This document shows positions 34,231 to 44,600 of a stretch of 64,000 bases of DNA, one piece after another. The stretch's first letter is position 1; every line of letters begins with the position of its first letter. The stretch is from the NCBI RefSeq assembly GCF_036345915.1, contig NZ_CP107785.1, positions 3,286,001-3,350,000 on the forward strand, written 5' to 3'. Under the pieces are notes generated by a model. It ran no database searches and had not been told where the DNA came from. It was given only the letters and a program-made list of their open reading frames with translations. The translations under genes were made by a program, and so were the position numbers. The DNA comes from Nocardia sp. NBC_00565 (GTDB lineage Bacteria; Actinomycetota; Actinomycetes; Mycobacteriales; Mycobacteriaceae).

Positions 34231-35457
34231 ATGACCGCCCTACATGTCGAACGCGGATCGCTCGCGGCGACAGCGGATTCCGGGCTCACCGTGGTGGGCA
34301 TTCGCGCCGCGATCAGCCCGGTCCTGCGGCGACTCGGCGACACCGCCACGGCACGGGAGCAGACGCGTGACTACGCCTTCGCCGAGGTCCGCGCGCTCGC
34401 GGACGCCGGAATCGCGCTGGCCGGAATCGCGAAGCAGGACGGCGGCGCCGGTGGCTCGTTGCGTGCGGTGACCGATGTGGTGATCGACGTGGCACGCGCC
34501 GATTCCAGTGTGGCGCAGGCACTGCGCAGCACCTTCCTGATCGCCGATCAGGTGGCGGGCCGAGCCGATCTGCCGCACCGCGCTCGCATCCTGACGCGAC
34601 TGCGAAACCGGGACCTGTTCGCGGGAACCGCGAACGAGCGCACCGGAGGCGCGAGCGGACAGATCAACGCCACGGCCCGGCGCGAAGGTGCCGCCTGGGT
34701 GGTCAACGGCGAGAAATACTACTCGACCGGTGGCCTCTATGCGTCCTGGTTCTCCACACAGGCGCTTGCCGAAGACGGTACGGTGGTGCGCTTCACCGTG
34801 CCCGTCGACCGTGCGGGCGTCGAGCGACTCGACGATTTCGATGCCGTCGGCCAGCGTCTCACAGCCAGTGGCACAACACGTTTCACCGACGTGCGGGTAT
34901 CCGATGACGAGGTGACCAGCCTCGGTGCGAGCCAGCCGGACAATCCGTGGACCGGCTCCTTCGCACAGCTGTATCTCGCGGCGGTGCAGGCCGGCGTGGC
35001 CGCGCGAGCTCTCGACGACGCGGTCTGGTACGTCCGGGAGAAGGCCCGGCCGATCAAGCACAGTTCCGCGAACAAGAGCGTCGAGGATCCCTACGTGCGG
35101 CAGACGGTCGGCGAGATCGCCGCACGTGCGCAGGCAGCACGAGCCGTCGTGTTGTTGGCGGCCGAAACACTAGAGGACGTCCGGGGTCACACCGCACCCG
35201 CCGCGCGCGACCCCGGTGCCGCTGCCGCGGTGCACATCGCGCAAGCGGGTGCGGTCGCCATCGAGTCCGCGCTGAAGGCGGCCGAGTTGCTCTTCGACGT
35301 CGGGGGCGGCTCCATTACCAACCGCGATCTCGGCTTCGACCGGCACTGGCGCAACGCGCGCACCGCCGCCAATCACAACCCGCGACAGTGGAAGTATGCA
35401 GTCGCGGGGGCATATCACCTCACCGGCGAGGAACCACCGACTACCGGCCTGTTCTGA
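34231..35457 (+). CDS. Acyl-CoA dehydrogenase-like flavoprotein (DszC/SfnB type)
   Basis: 408 residues; GGAGG nine bases before the ATG. The fold is that of acyl-CoA dehydrogenases (GIALAGIAKQDGGAGGSLRA; GTANERTGGASG; NGEKYYSTGGLYASW). The C-terminal segment NRDLGFDRHWRNARTAANHN is characteristic of the group that includes the sulfur-oxidising monooxygenase DszC and SfnB-like proteins rather than true dehydrogenases. It therefore may use reduced flavin and oxygen. Lies 79 bp after the TauD gene and before a third aldo/keto reductase. Confidence 0.88.
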   Translation: MTALHVERGSLAATADSGLTVVGIRAAISPVLRRLGDTATAREQTRDYAFAEVRALADAGIALAGIAKQDGGAGGSLRAVTDVVIDVARADSSVAQALRSTFLIADQVAGRADLPHRARILTRLRNRDLFAGTANERTGGASGQINATARREGAAWVVNGEKYYSTGGLYASWFSTQALAEDGTVVRFTVPVDRAGVERLDDFDAVGQRLTASGTTRFTDVRVSDDEVTSLGASQPDNPWTGSFAQLYLAAVQAGVAARALDDAVWYVREKARPIKHSSANKSVEDPYVRQTVGEIAARAQAARAVVLLAAETLEDVRGHTAPAARDPGAAAAVHIAQAGAVAIESALKAAELLFDVGGGSITNRDLGFDRHWRNARTAANHNPRQWKYAVAGAYHLTGEEPPTTGLF

Positions 35458-35502
35458 CCACTGCCCACCGAACCAACGATCCGGACGGAAGAAATAACAC
35501 CG

Positions 35503-36534
35503 ATGGCCTCCAGCCCCTTCGATCTGACCTACGCCGCCGCGCAGAATCGCTACGAGAAGGTCCCGTATCGCCGCAGCGGTAACTCGGGCCTCGATCTGCC
35601 CGCCTTCTCGTTCGGCCTGTGGCAGAAGTTCGGTACCGACTACGCGTTCGCGACCCAGCGGGAGATCATCCTGCACGCGTTCGACCTGGGCATCACACAC
35701 TTCGACAACGCCGACCGCTACGGGCCCCCGCACCGCGCCGCCCAGAAGAATTTCGGTGCGGTGCTCGCCAAGGACCTCGCCCCCTACCGTGACGAGCTCA
35801 TCCTGTCGACCAAGGCGGGCAACCCGATCGGCCCGAGCCCCTACCTCAGGGGCGGATCACGCAAGTCGATCCTCACCTCGCTCGAACACAGTCTGCGCGA
35901 CCTCGGCACCGATTACGTCGACATCTTCTACCACCACCGCCCCGACCTCAGCACACCGTTGGAGGAGTCGGTCGGCGCACTGGTCAGCGCAGTGCAGCAG
36001 GGCAAAGCTCTGTACATCGGCATCTCCAACTACCTGCCCGATCGGACCCATGAAGCTGTCGGCCTGCTCCGGCAGGCGGGTGTCCCACTGCTCGTTCACC
36101 AGGCCCGCTACTCGATCTACGACCGGCGACCAGAACAGAACGGACTCCTGGACACCGCCCGCCAGGACGGGTTCGGCCTGATCGTCTACTCACCCCTCGC
36201 CCAGGGCCTGCTGACCGACAAGTACCTCGAGACGATTCCCGCGGGCGCACGGGCGCAGAACAGCAGCTTCTTGTCACCGGATGTAATCGATGACAGCTAC
36301 CGGCAGCGCACATCCGAGCTCAACAAGATCGCCGCGGCCCGCGGCCAGTCACTCGCCCAGCTGGCGCTGCAATGGGTGCTGCGGCGACCGGAGATCACCT
36401 CGGCGCTGATCGGTGCGAGTTCCACCGAACAACTCGACCACAACATCGCGGCACTGGACTTCCCAGCACTCACCGACGAAGAACTCGCACTCATCGAGGA
36501 GCACGGCGTACACGGAACCGGCCTCAGGCTCTGA
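35503..36534 (+). CDS. Aldo/keto reductase (YghZ/MgrA-like)
   Basis: 343 residues. RYEKVPYRRSGNSGLDLPAF and GITHFDNADRYGPP (Asp, Tyr) with LILSTKAG (Lys) and FYHHRPD (His) give the catalytic tetrad. The GPSPYLRGGSRKSIL loop and GHGxxxGL-like end (HGVHGTGLRL) resemble the L-glyceraldehyde-3-phosphate reductase subgroup. Probably handles the aldehyde produced by the upstream oxygenases. It converges with the SsuD-like gene, leaving 44 bp. Confidence 0.9.
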   Translation: MASSPFDLTYAAAQNRYEKVPYRRSGNSGLDLPAFSFGLWQKFGTDYAFATQREIILHAFDLGITHFDNADRYGPPHRAAQKNFGAVLAKDLAPYRDELILSTKAGNPIGPSPYLRGGSRKSILTSLEHSLRDLGTDYVDIFYHHRPDLSTPLEESVGALVSAVQQGKALYIGISNYLPDRTHEAVGLLRQAGVPLLVHQARYSIYDRRPEQNGLLDTARQDGFGLIVYSPLAQGLLTDKYLETIPAGARAQNSSFLSPDVIDDSYRQRTSELNKIAAARGQSLAQLALQWVLRRPEITSALIGASSTEQLDHNIAALDFPALTDEELALIEEHGVHGTGLRL

Positions 36535-36578
36535 GGCCGAATAGCTGGATGACGACCGGATAGTGGGTGCCTGCGCGC

Positions 36579-37718
36579 TCATTCGCGCAGCAACGGCAGC
36601 AGCTGATTGCCCTGACGCTCGATCTCCGGCAGGTACGGAGTGTCGGAGAGGACGAAGTGGGTGATGCCGAGGTCGCGGTATTTGCGCAGCGACTCGGCGA
36701 CATCATCAGGCGAGCCGACAAGCCAGGTGGTGCCCGCGCCACCGCCACCGAATTTGCCCGGTGCGGTGTACAGGTTGTCGTCGAGTACGTCGCCGCGGGC
36801 GGCCAGGTCGAGAAGTCGCTGCTGTCCCACCGCGGTCTGCCGGTGCGGGTTCTGCGCAGGTGCACCCTGGTTTTCGGCCATCTCCGCCACCTTCGCCTCC
36901 GCCTCGGCCCAGGCTTGCTCAGTTGTGTCCCGAACGAACGTGGTGATCCGCAGACCGAACTCCAGTGGCGCGTGCTCCCGACCGAGTTCCTCGCTCAGCG
37001 ACCGCAAGCGCTCGATCCTTTCTCGCACCCCCTCGAGCGGCTCACCCCAGAATAGTTGGACGTCTGCCTCGGTCGCCGCAACCCGCTCGGCGGCTTCGGA
37101 CGCGCCGCCGAAATAGAGCGTCGGATGGAGCCGGTCTCCGCGTGGCGTAATCCGCGGCGCCACAGTGGAATCGGTTACCTGGTAGTGCTCACCACGGTAG
37201 GTGACATTCTCCTCGGTCCACAGCTTGCGGACGAGCTGAATGAACTCTCTGGTGCGGGAATAACGGTGTGCCTGATCGCTTTCGGTCTCGCCGTACGCTC
37301 CGAGGTTGTCCTTCCCGGACACGATGTTGACGCGGACCCGACCACCGGACAGATGGTCGAGACTCGCCGCGGCGGACGCGAAGTTCGCAGGTCGCCAGTA
37401 GCCGGGACGGATCGCGATGAGTGGCTCGAATGTCGTCGTCCTAGCGGCAAGGGCGGTGGCGACGGTGACCGTATCCGGGCGACCCCAACCGGTGCCGATC
37501 AATGCCCCCTTCCAGCCGTGGTCCTCGAGCGCCTTCGCCTGGGCGCTCAGGGTTTCCAAGCTGTTGTGGTCAACCGTGACGGCGTCGCCACGGTGTCCCG
37601 GCGTCACCTGATTGGGGATGTACCAGAGAAACTCGAGACTCGAGAGGTGCTTGCTGTTCGGTGCGAGGCCTTCCGCGGCTGCCACAGCCGGGCCGCCCGC
37701 CACATTCGCCACTGTCAT
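36579..37718 (-). CDS. FMNH2-dependent alkanesulfonate monooxygenase (SsuD-like)
   Basis: 379 residues. LEFLWYIPNQ, GALIGTGWGRPDTVTVATAL, LIAIRPGYWRPANFASAAAS and LDHLSGGRVRVNIVSG, then PTLYFGGASEAAERVAA and AGTTWLVGSPDDVAESL, are SsuD-type blocks. The enzyme cleaves C1-type alkanesulfonates to aldehyde and sulfite using FMNH2. A purine-rich GGAAGGGA precedes the ATG at 37718. It stands alone on its strand, convergent with the TauD group. No SsuE reductase is seen in the window. Confidence 0.9.
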   Translation of the reverse strand: MTVANVAGGPAVAAAEGLAPNSKHLSSLEFLWYIPNQVTPGHRGDAVTVDHNSLETLSAQAKALEDHGWKGALIGTGWGRPDTVTVATALAARTTTFEPLIAIRPGYWRPANFASAAASLDHLSGGRVRVNIVSGKDNLGAYGETESDQAHRYSRTREFIQLVRKLWTEENVTYRGEHYQVTDSTVAPRITPRGDRLHPTLYFGGASEAAERVAATEADVQLFWGEPLEGVRERIERLRSLSEELGREHAPLEFGLRITTFVRDTTEQAWAEAEAKVAEMAENQGAPAQNPHRQTAVGQQRLLDLAARGDVLDDNLYTAPGKFGGGGAGTTWLVGSPDDVAESLRKYRDLGITHFVLSDTPYLPEIERQGNQLLPLLRE

Positions 37719-38018
37719 TGCGTCCCTTCCGTATTCCGCGCCGAGGATGCGGATCACTCGACCGACGATGATCAGCATCCGGACATCGCGATTATCAACC
37801 CCGGCTGTCGCCGAAAGCCGTTCACGACGTACGTCATACACGACAAGAACAGGGCCTGAACTGGGATATTTCGATGCGATCAGAGATAAATTCGTCCAGA
37901 TTCCAGAACAACCAGTGCGACCACTCCCACTGGCGGTTCAGTCGGCGAGGGGCACGGCCACGGCCACTGACTGGCCACCGAATTCAGGACCACGCCTCCT
38001 ACCAACGCATCCCGCGTG
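37719..38018. other. Intergenic region upstream of the SsuD-like gene
   Basis: 300 bp between the SsuD-like gene start and the end of frdD. It should hold the SsuD-like promoter and the frd operon terminator. It is comparatively AT-rich around 37850-37920. No hairpin or operator was confidently identified. Confidence 0.5.
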
Positions 38019-38372
38019 CTAGACGCGAAGCAGGATATAAGCGGCCGTTCCCGAGCCGATGACGGCGGCGCCGTAGCAGGCCAGGATGATCAACGCGCTG
38101 AACCGCTCGAGCCGCAAGCCGTCGTACAGCATGTACCGGAAGCGGTGTGCCCAATGGAATAGCGCCAGCACACAGAGTCCGAAAAGGACCAGCCGGGTGA
38201 CAGGATTGCGCAACACCGAGAGCAGGTATGCGTGGTCGGGCGCGGGAAGCCAGCCCAGTGGGAAGGCGAGGCCGAACAGGAACAGCAGCACCGGTATGAG
38301 CAGTGCAGCCGCCATCCCGCCGGCGCTGAACAGCAGCCACCCCAACGGTTCCACGGACTTCCGTTTCGTCAT
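38019..38372 (-). CDS. frdD: Fumarate reductase subunit D, membrane anchor
   Basis: 117 residues, three membrane helices (WLLFSAGGMAAALLIPVLLF; LVLFGLCVLALFHWAHRFRY; FSALIILACYGAAVIGSGTA). The helix-II HWAHRFRYMLYDGL segment and position after frdC identify FrdD. Anchors the FrdAB catalytic dimer and binds menaquinone with FrdC. ATGA overlap with frdC. Confidence 0.9.
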   Translation of the reverse strand: MTKRKSVEPLGWLLFSAGGMAAALLIPVLLFLFGLAFPLGWLPAPDHAYLLSVLRNPVTRLVLFGLCVLALFHWAHRFRYMLYDGLRLERFSALIILACYGAAVIGSGTAAYILLRV

Positions 38373-38761
38373 CGCAGCACCACCAAAAGCACGGTCGCCG
38401 TCAGCAGACCCCACAGCAGGTAGTGCAGCCCAAGGATCACGACCGGTGCGATGCGCCGGTTCCGCACACGCACCACCATCGCCTTGGGCGCAAGGTTGAA
38501 CCAGGTGACCGTGTGCAGAAGCACGAACAGCAGGGCGATCATGTTCAGCGCGACCACCCCCGGGCCGGCGCTCCAGTTCAGAAACCGTTGGTACTGCTCG
38601 CTTCCGGAACTGACCGCGTTGACCAGAAGCAGGAGGTATACCACGAACCAGGCGACGAACACGCTGCTGAGTTCGCGCAGGACGAAGATCAGGTATGAGC
38701 GGCGTCGCATCCACCAGAACGTGGAGATCGGCTTTCGGTACAACCGGGGTGTCGTGGTCAT
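38369..38761 (-). CDS. frdC: Fumarate reductase subunit C, membrane anchor
   Basis: 130 residues, three membrane helices. [20 protein letters not shown] is the FrdC N-terminal signature; [20 protein letters not shown] carries the helix-II His-Thr-Trp typical of the family. Overlaps frdB and frdD by ATGA. Confidence 0.9.
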   Translation of the reverse strand: MTTTPRLYRKPISTFWWMRRRSYLIFVLRELSSVFVAWFVVYLLLLVNAVSSGSEQYQRFLNWSAGPGVVALNMIALLFVLLHTVTWFNLAPKAMVVRVRNRRIAPVVILGLHYLLWGLLTATVLLVVLR

Positions 38762-39501
38762 CGTGCCCGCCAAGGCATGAGGAAATCTCGGAGCGATTGC
38801 GTCGCCTCGGTCAGTTTGTAGCGTTGGATCGCGCCGGCCGGGTCTACCCCCTTGGGGCAGGCGGTGGTGCACTCGCCGACAAAGGTGCAGGACCAGACGC
38901 CCTCGGCGGACGCGAGAACGTCCCGCCGATCTCCGGCTCCCTCATCGCGCGAATCGAGGTTGTAGCGTTGGGCCAGCGCGATCGCCGCCGGACCGAGAAA
39001 CACGGGCTCGAGCGCGTAGACGGGACAGGCCGAGTAGCAGAGCATACAGTTGATACACATGCTGTACTTCTTGTAGTCGTCCATTTCGGACGGTGTTTGC
39101 AGGTACTCACCGTCTTCGAGTGGCCGCTGTTCCTCCCTGATCAGCCATGGCTTGACCTCGGTCAGCTTGTGCATGAAGTCGCTGATCTCTATGACGAGAT
39201 CCCGGATCACCGGGAAGTTGCGTAATGGCTCGATCCGCACCGGCCCCGGCGCGTAGTCGGTCAGGAAAGTGGCGCAGCTCAGTTGTGGCTCGCCGTTGAC
39301 GGTCATGCCGCAGCTACCGCAGATGCCCATCCGGCAGGACCACCGGTAGGACACTGTTCCGTCGAGGTAATCCTTGATGTAGTTGAGGCCGTCGAGCACC
39401 GTCCATTCCTTGCGCAGCGGAACCTCGTACGACTGCAATACCGGTTCGTCCTCTCGATCCGGTCGGTAGCGCGCGACCTGCAGGGTTATCCGGTCTACCA
39501 T
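38758..39501 (-). CDS. frdB: Fumarate reductase iron-sulfur subunit
   Basis: 247 residues from the ATG at 39501, chosen because GGGAGG lies eight bases upstream; an ATG six bases earlier overlaps the frdA stop. Cys56, Cys61, Cys64 and Cys76 hold the 2Fe-2S cluster ([11 protein letters not shown]...QLSC). Two downstream Cys blocks, [15 protein letters not shown] and [11 protein letters not shown], hold the 4Fe-4S and 3Fe-4S clusters. Passes electrons from menaquinol to FrdA. Confidence 0.95.
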   Translation of the reverse strand: MVDRITLQVARYRPDREDEPVLQSYEVPLRKEWTVLDGLNYIKDYLDGTVSYRWSCRMGICGSCGMTVNGEPQLSCATFLTDYAPGPVRIEPLRNFPVIRDLVIEISDFMHKLTEVKPWLIREEQRPLEDGEYLQTPSEMDDYKKYSMCINCMLCYSACPVYALEPVFLGPAAIALAQRYNLDSRDEGAGDRRDVLASAEGVWSCTFVGECTTACPKGVDPAGAIQRYKLTEATQSLRDFLMPWRAR

Positions 39502-39506
39502 CGCCA

Positions 39507-41249
39507 TCACCTCCCGTATACGCGTTCGCCGGGAGGCCAGCGAGTAATCGTTACCGGGAGGTACGAGATACGGCTCGAGCCGTCCGGCTGCCGATGGATC
39601 ACCGAATGGGCCAGGAATCGCTGGTCGTTCCTGGCGGGAAAATCGGTCCGTTGGTGCGCGCCCCGGGATTCCTCCCGCGCCAGCGCGCAGGCAATGATGC
39701 ATTCCGCCACATCGAGCATGCACGACAGCTCCAGCACCGCCACCAGTTCGGTGTTGAACGCCCGGCTGTGGTCATCGAGGCAAGCGCTGCCGAACCGATC
39801 GCGAAGCTCGCGCAACTTGTCGGCCGCCTCGGCGAGGGAGTCGCCATCCCGGTAGATCCCGGCACTGGTCTCCATCGTCGTCTGCATCTCGGTGCGGATG
39901 TGCGCGATGCGTTCGGATCCCTCGGCGTGTCGCGCAAGGTCCTGTTCCAGGCGCTCCTGTTCGGCGCGGCCCAGCGCCAGGACCGCCGACGTCCCGCGGG
40001 CCGTGGCCGAGCTCGCGTACTCGGCGGCGGAACGACCGGCTCGCGCACCGAAGACCAGCAACTCGGGCAGGGAGTTCGACCCGAGCCGGTTGGCGCCGTT
40101 GATACTGACGCAGGCGACCTCTCCGACGGCGTACAGGCCCTCCATGGGTGTCGCGCCATGGATGTCGGTATGGATGCCGCCCATCATGTAGTGGACGACG
40201 GGGCGTACCGGGATCAGCTCCCGGACCGGGTCGATGTTCTGGTACTTCGAGCACAGCTCGCGCACGAACGGCAGTTTCGTGTCGATGAGATCCGCACCGA
40301 GGTGGCGGATGTCGAGGTGGACGACGTGTCCGTACGGTGTGCCGACGGTCCGGCCCTTATCGAGTTCGTGCACGAAGGCCTGCGAAAGCCGGTCGCGTGG
40401 CCCGAGCTCCATGCTTCGCATCACCGGTGCCGGTGATGGCGTCCCGAGGTCGTAATCCTGCAAGTATCGGTAACCGTCCTTGTTGAGCAGCCAGCCGCCC
40501 TCCGCGCGCGCTGCCTCGGTGATCAAGATGCCCGTGAACGGAAGGCCGGTCGGGTGGTATTGGACGAACTCCATGTCCTTGAGCGGCGCGCCTGCCCGGT
40601 AGGCCAACGCCATACCGTCGCCGGTGTTGATATTGGCGTTGGTGGTGAACGGATACACCCGGCCGCAGCCACCGGTGCACATGATGACAGCGCTGGCGAG
40701 AATGGTTTCGACGCGTCCGGTGGCCAGTTCTATGGCTACGACGCCGCACACCTTGCCGTCGTCGACGAGCAATGTGGTGGCGAACCACTCGTCGTACCTG
40801 ACGATGTCCTGATAGGACAATGCGGTCTGGAACAGGGTGTGCAGCAAGTGAAAACCGGTCTTATCGGCTGCGAACCAGGTGCGGTTGTTCGTCATGCCGC
40901 CGAATGCCCGTACCGCGATGTGCCCGTCCGTCCGGCGGCTCCACGGGCAGCCCCAATGCTCCAGCTGGAGCAGCTCCCGCGGTGCTTCCTCGACGAAGGC
41001 CTCGACGGCGTCTTGGTCGCAGAGCCAATCGCTGCCGGAGACCGTGTCGTATGCGTGCTCGTCGAGGCTGTCGCCGCGACCGGCGACTGCGGCGGCGCCA
41101 CCCTCGGCGGAGACGGTGTGGCTGCGCATCGGATAGACCTTGGAAACGATCGCGATACTCAACCGTGGGCTGTGTTCGGCGATGGCGATGGCCGCACGCA
41201 GGCCCGCGCCGCCCCCGCCGACGATCACGACGTCGTGAAAAGCGGTCAT
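39507..41249 (-). CDS. frdA: Fumarate reductase flavoprotein subunit
   Basis: 580 residues. [12 protein letters not shown] is the dinucleotide-binding loop, and His44 in [11 protein letters not shown] is the covalent FAD attachment site. The active-site regions [18 protein letters not shown] and the late [11 protein letters not shown] are intact. Gene order frdABCD and the small separate C and D subunits identify quinol:fumarate reductase rather than succinate dehydrogenase, as in M. tuberculosis Rv1552-Rv1555. It may support fumarate respiration at low oxygen. A small Cys-rich ORF ends 25 bp before frdA starts. Confidence 0.95.
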   Translation of the reverse strand: MTAFHDVVIVGGGGAGLRAAIAIAEHSPRLSIAIVSKVYPMRSHTVSAEGGAAAVAGRGDSLDEHAYDTVSGSDWLCDQDAVEAFVEEAPRELLQLEHWGCPWSRRTDGHIAVRAFGGMTNNRTWFAADKTGFHLLHTLFQTALSYQDIVRYDEWFATTLLVDDGKVCGVVAIELATGRVETILASAVIMCTGGCGRVYPFTTNANINTGDGMALAYRAGAPLKDMEFVQYHPTGLPFTGILITEAARAEGGWLLNKDGYRYLQDYDLGTPSPAPVMRSMELGPRDRLSQAFVHELDKGRTVGTPYGHVVHLDIRHLGADLIDTKLPFVRELCSKYQNIDPVRELIPVRPVVHYMMGGIHTDIHGATPMEGLYAVGEVACVSINGANRLGSNSLPELLVFGARAGRSAAEYASSATARGTSAVLALGRAEQERLEQDLARHAEGSERIAHIRTEMQTTMETSAGIYRDGDSLAEAADKLRELRDRFGSACLDDHSRAFNTELVAVLELSCMLDVAECIIACALAREESRGAHQRTDFPARNDQRFLAHSVIHRQPDGSSRISYLPVTITRWPPGERVYGR

Positions 41250-41274
41250 GGTGGCACCACCCGGGTGTCGTCCG

Positions 41275-41508
41275 TCAGGCCTCGAAGTCGGCGCTGCGTT
41301 CGTCCATCAGGACCTTGCCGTTATGGCGGACGATTCTGATCCGAACGCTGCCGTCATGGAATTCATGCCGAATCCGGCAGCAGCCACAGTCGTAACGCAG
41401 ATCGTCGATGATCAGGCCCGCATCGTCGTCTTCGCGGTGGCGAGCCCCGGCCCTCAGTTTCCCGCACGGGGCGCGTTCCCTGCTGAACTGCTCGGTGGCG
41501 CTGAGCAT
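41275..41508 (-). CDS. Hypothetical small protein with YDCGCC motif
   Basis: 77 residues. AGGAGG five bases before the ATG at 41508 decides the start; an in-frame ATG near 41574 lacks a ribosome binding site. The sequence has an acidic-to-basic switch, one CGCC cluster ([14 protein letters not shown]) and a C-terminal [17 protein letters not shown] strand-turn-strand. The Cys cluster could bind a metal. It lies between the NRPS stop and frdA on the same strand and could be cotranscribed with either. I do not recognise the family. Confidence 0.6.
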   Translation of the reverse strand: MLSATEQFSRERAPCGKLRAGARHREDDDAGLIIDDLRYDCGCCRIRHEFHDGSVRIRIVRHNGKVLMDERSADFEA

Positions 41509-41606
41509 TTCCACCTCCTGGCAACCCGGTGGCATACCCGGCTGATAGGTGTAGGCAACTAAGCGTACGCGCATTGCGCCCAGGCCGCAGGAGGGTGGTT
41601 CTCGCG

Positions 41607-44600
41607 TCACAACCACTCGTGCAGGACCTCCGCGATACGCCGGAGCGCCGCATCGGTGGTCATCCGCCAGTGCGTCGTGGCAATCGGATGGTTGTGCACG
41701 GAACCCGCCACTGCGGCCATCCAGGTCGCGGCGCCGACGGAGCCCGTCGGATCGTCGTGGGCAGCGGTGAAGTAGACGACGTCCCCGTCGAAGGAACGCG
41801 CACGATATGCCGCGCTGAGAGCCGCCGAACCGATAGCTGCGCTCACGACCCGTTCGATCCGCGCGGCCCCGAAGGATGCGAACGGCTCGGGGAGCGTGCT
41901 CAACCGCTGTGCCAGCTGGGTCAACTCCACGGTTTCGTCCAGGCCGAATTCCGCGGCCTGATCGCCGAGCAGTCCACCGAGCAGTTCCGGCGCCGTTACC
42001 TCGATCCCCGCGAGAGTGGATTCGGCGGCGGTGTCGAGTAGTCGACTGTCCATCATGCCCAGCAGCGCCACCTGCGCGCCCTCGTCCTGGAGTTGGACGG
42101 CCATGGCATGCGCGAGCACACCGCCGAGTGACCAGCCGAGCAGGTGGTAGGGACCCGCCGGTTGCACCGCACGAATGTGTTTGACGTATAGCCGCGCCCA
42201 ATCCTCGATCGAATCCGGCAGTGGGGCCGCCGAACCCAGTGCGGGTGACTGCAGTCCGTAGATGGGCCGATCCGCATCGAGGTGGGCTGCCAGCCCGGCG
42301 AACGACCACGCGATGCCCCCGATCGGATGGATGCAGAACAGCGGCTCAGCGGTGCCAGAGGTCCGCAGCGGCAACAGCACATCGAATGCCGCGTCGGCAC
42401 CGGCACCCTCTGCGCCGCGCGCACGCAACTCCGCGACGATGCCCGCCGGGGTGGGGGCGGTGAACGCCCACATCACCGGAATCGTTTGGGCCACCGCCTC
42501 GCTCAACCGAGCCGTCAGCTTGGTCGCGATCAGCGAATTTCCGCCGAGTTCGAAGAAGTTGTCATCCAATCCGATGCGATCGAGACACAGTACATCCGCG
42601 AAAATCTCGCAGACCATGGTCTGCAGCGCTGTCGTCGGTGCGCGGTAGGCGCGGGTCCCGAGTTCCGGTTCCGGCAGCGCCGCGCGGTCGAGTTTGCCGA
42701 CCTGGGTCAACGGGACGTCGTCGAGGACCACGATCGCTGCGGGCACCATATGCGACGGCAAGGTCCGCGCGGCCCAGTGGATCAGCCGATCTGGCTCGAT
42801 CATCCGGTCCGGGGCGGCCACTACGTACGACACCAGAACCGTTGCCCCAGCGGAATTCTCCCTGCCGACCGTGACGGCGAAATCCACTTCCGCATGGGCG
42901 GCCAGTACCGCGTCGATCTCGCCGAGTTCGATTCGGAAGCCACGAATCTTCACCTGGAAATCGGTACGGCCCCGATAGTCGAGTTCGCCGTCGGCATTCC
43001 ATGCCACCAGATCACCGGTGCGATACATCCGGGCACCCGGCTGAAACGGGTTGGCGACGAAACGATCCGCCGTCAGGTCAGCGCGACCGAAGTAGCCCCG
43101 CGCCAACTGCACTCCGGCCAAGTACAACTCACCCGCGACGCCGACCGGAACCGGCCGCAACCGCGAATCCAGCACGTACACCTGACTGTTCCACGCCGGC
43201 CCGCCGATCGGCACGACCGGTTCATCGAACCGGCCCACCTGATGGCTGGTGATCGACACCGCCGCCTCGGTCGGGCCGTACAGGTTGTGCAGCGACGCCT
43301 CGGGCGCCGCCGCCGCGAACCGGCGCGCCAGCGCGGCAGGCAGGGTCTCGCCGATGGCCAGCACCCGGCGCAACGAGTCCGGCAGCCGACCCGTCAGCAA
43401 TGCGTCCAGCATCGACGGCACCGCGTGCAGCGTGGTCACGCCCGCACGTGTCATCAGTTCGTTCAGGTACGCCGGGTCGCGGTGGCCATCCGGCGCAGCG
43501 ATCACCAGGCGGCCGCCGCAGACCGCGGCCGACCAGAATTCCCACACCGACAAATCGAATGTCGCCGCCGTCTTCAACAACACCGCGTCATCGACAGTCA
43601 AACCGAATTGCGCTGTCTTCCAGACCAACTGATTGACAATCGCACCGTGTGAGACCGCGACACCCTTTGGGCGACCCGTGGAACCCGACGTGAAGATCAC
43701 ATAAGCCGCGTGCTCGGCGCGCAGCGGCGCAATCCGCTCTCCGTCGGTGATCGGGGCCGCGTCCACCGCGGACAGGTCCAGTCGATCCAGCAGCACCACC
43801 GGCGCAGCGGAGGTCCCGAAACCCGCATCGGCATTCGTCAGCACACAAACCGGTGCCGCCGTCCCCAGAATGTAGTCGGTCCGCTGCGCGGGTTGATCCG
43901 GATCGACCGGCACGTACGCACCACCGGCCTTGCTCACCGCATACATCGCGACGACCAGATCCACCGAACGCCGAATAGCCAACGCCACCCGCGACTCCGG
44001 GCCCACACCCAATGAAATCAAGTACCGCGCAACCTTGTTCACGCGTCCATCCAGTTCACCGTAGGTGATCCGAGTGCCATCGGCAGCGACCAGTGCCGTG
44101 GACTCTGGTGTGGCAGCGACCGTCTCGTCCAGCAACACCACCAGTGTGGTGGCCGTATTCAGCTGGTGCGCGGTGTCGTTCCACGCCGTCAGGATCCGTG
44201 CACTTTCTTCGGCCGCGAGCAGATCGATCGCACCGACCGGTACCTGCGGATCCGCGATCACGGCATCCAGCACCCGCACGAACCGCTCCACGAAACTCTG
44301 CACCGTCGACTCGTCGAACAGGTCCGTGGCGTAGGTGAAGAAGCCGCCGATACCCGTCGGCACACCGTCCTCGTCGTAGCTGTCGGCCACGATCACATGC
44401 AGATCGAACTGCGACAGCTGTCGATCCGTTGCCAACTCCGCGACGGTCAAGCCCGGCAACTCCATCCTGGCCGGGGCCAGATTCTGGAACGACAGCCCCA
44501 CCTGGAACAGCGGGTGTCGCGCCGTCGAGCGCACCGGATTCAGCACTTCGACCAACCGCTCGAACGGCACATCGGCATGGGCGAACGCTTGGACGTCGAT

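Noticed and set aside
38019..41249. Succinate dehydrogenase instead of fumarate reductase
   Set aside because: Gene order A-B-C-D with small separate C and D subunits and the FrdC/FrdD signatures fits quinol:fumarate reductase; the reverse reaction in vivo cannot be excluded.
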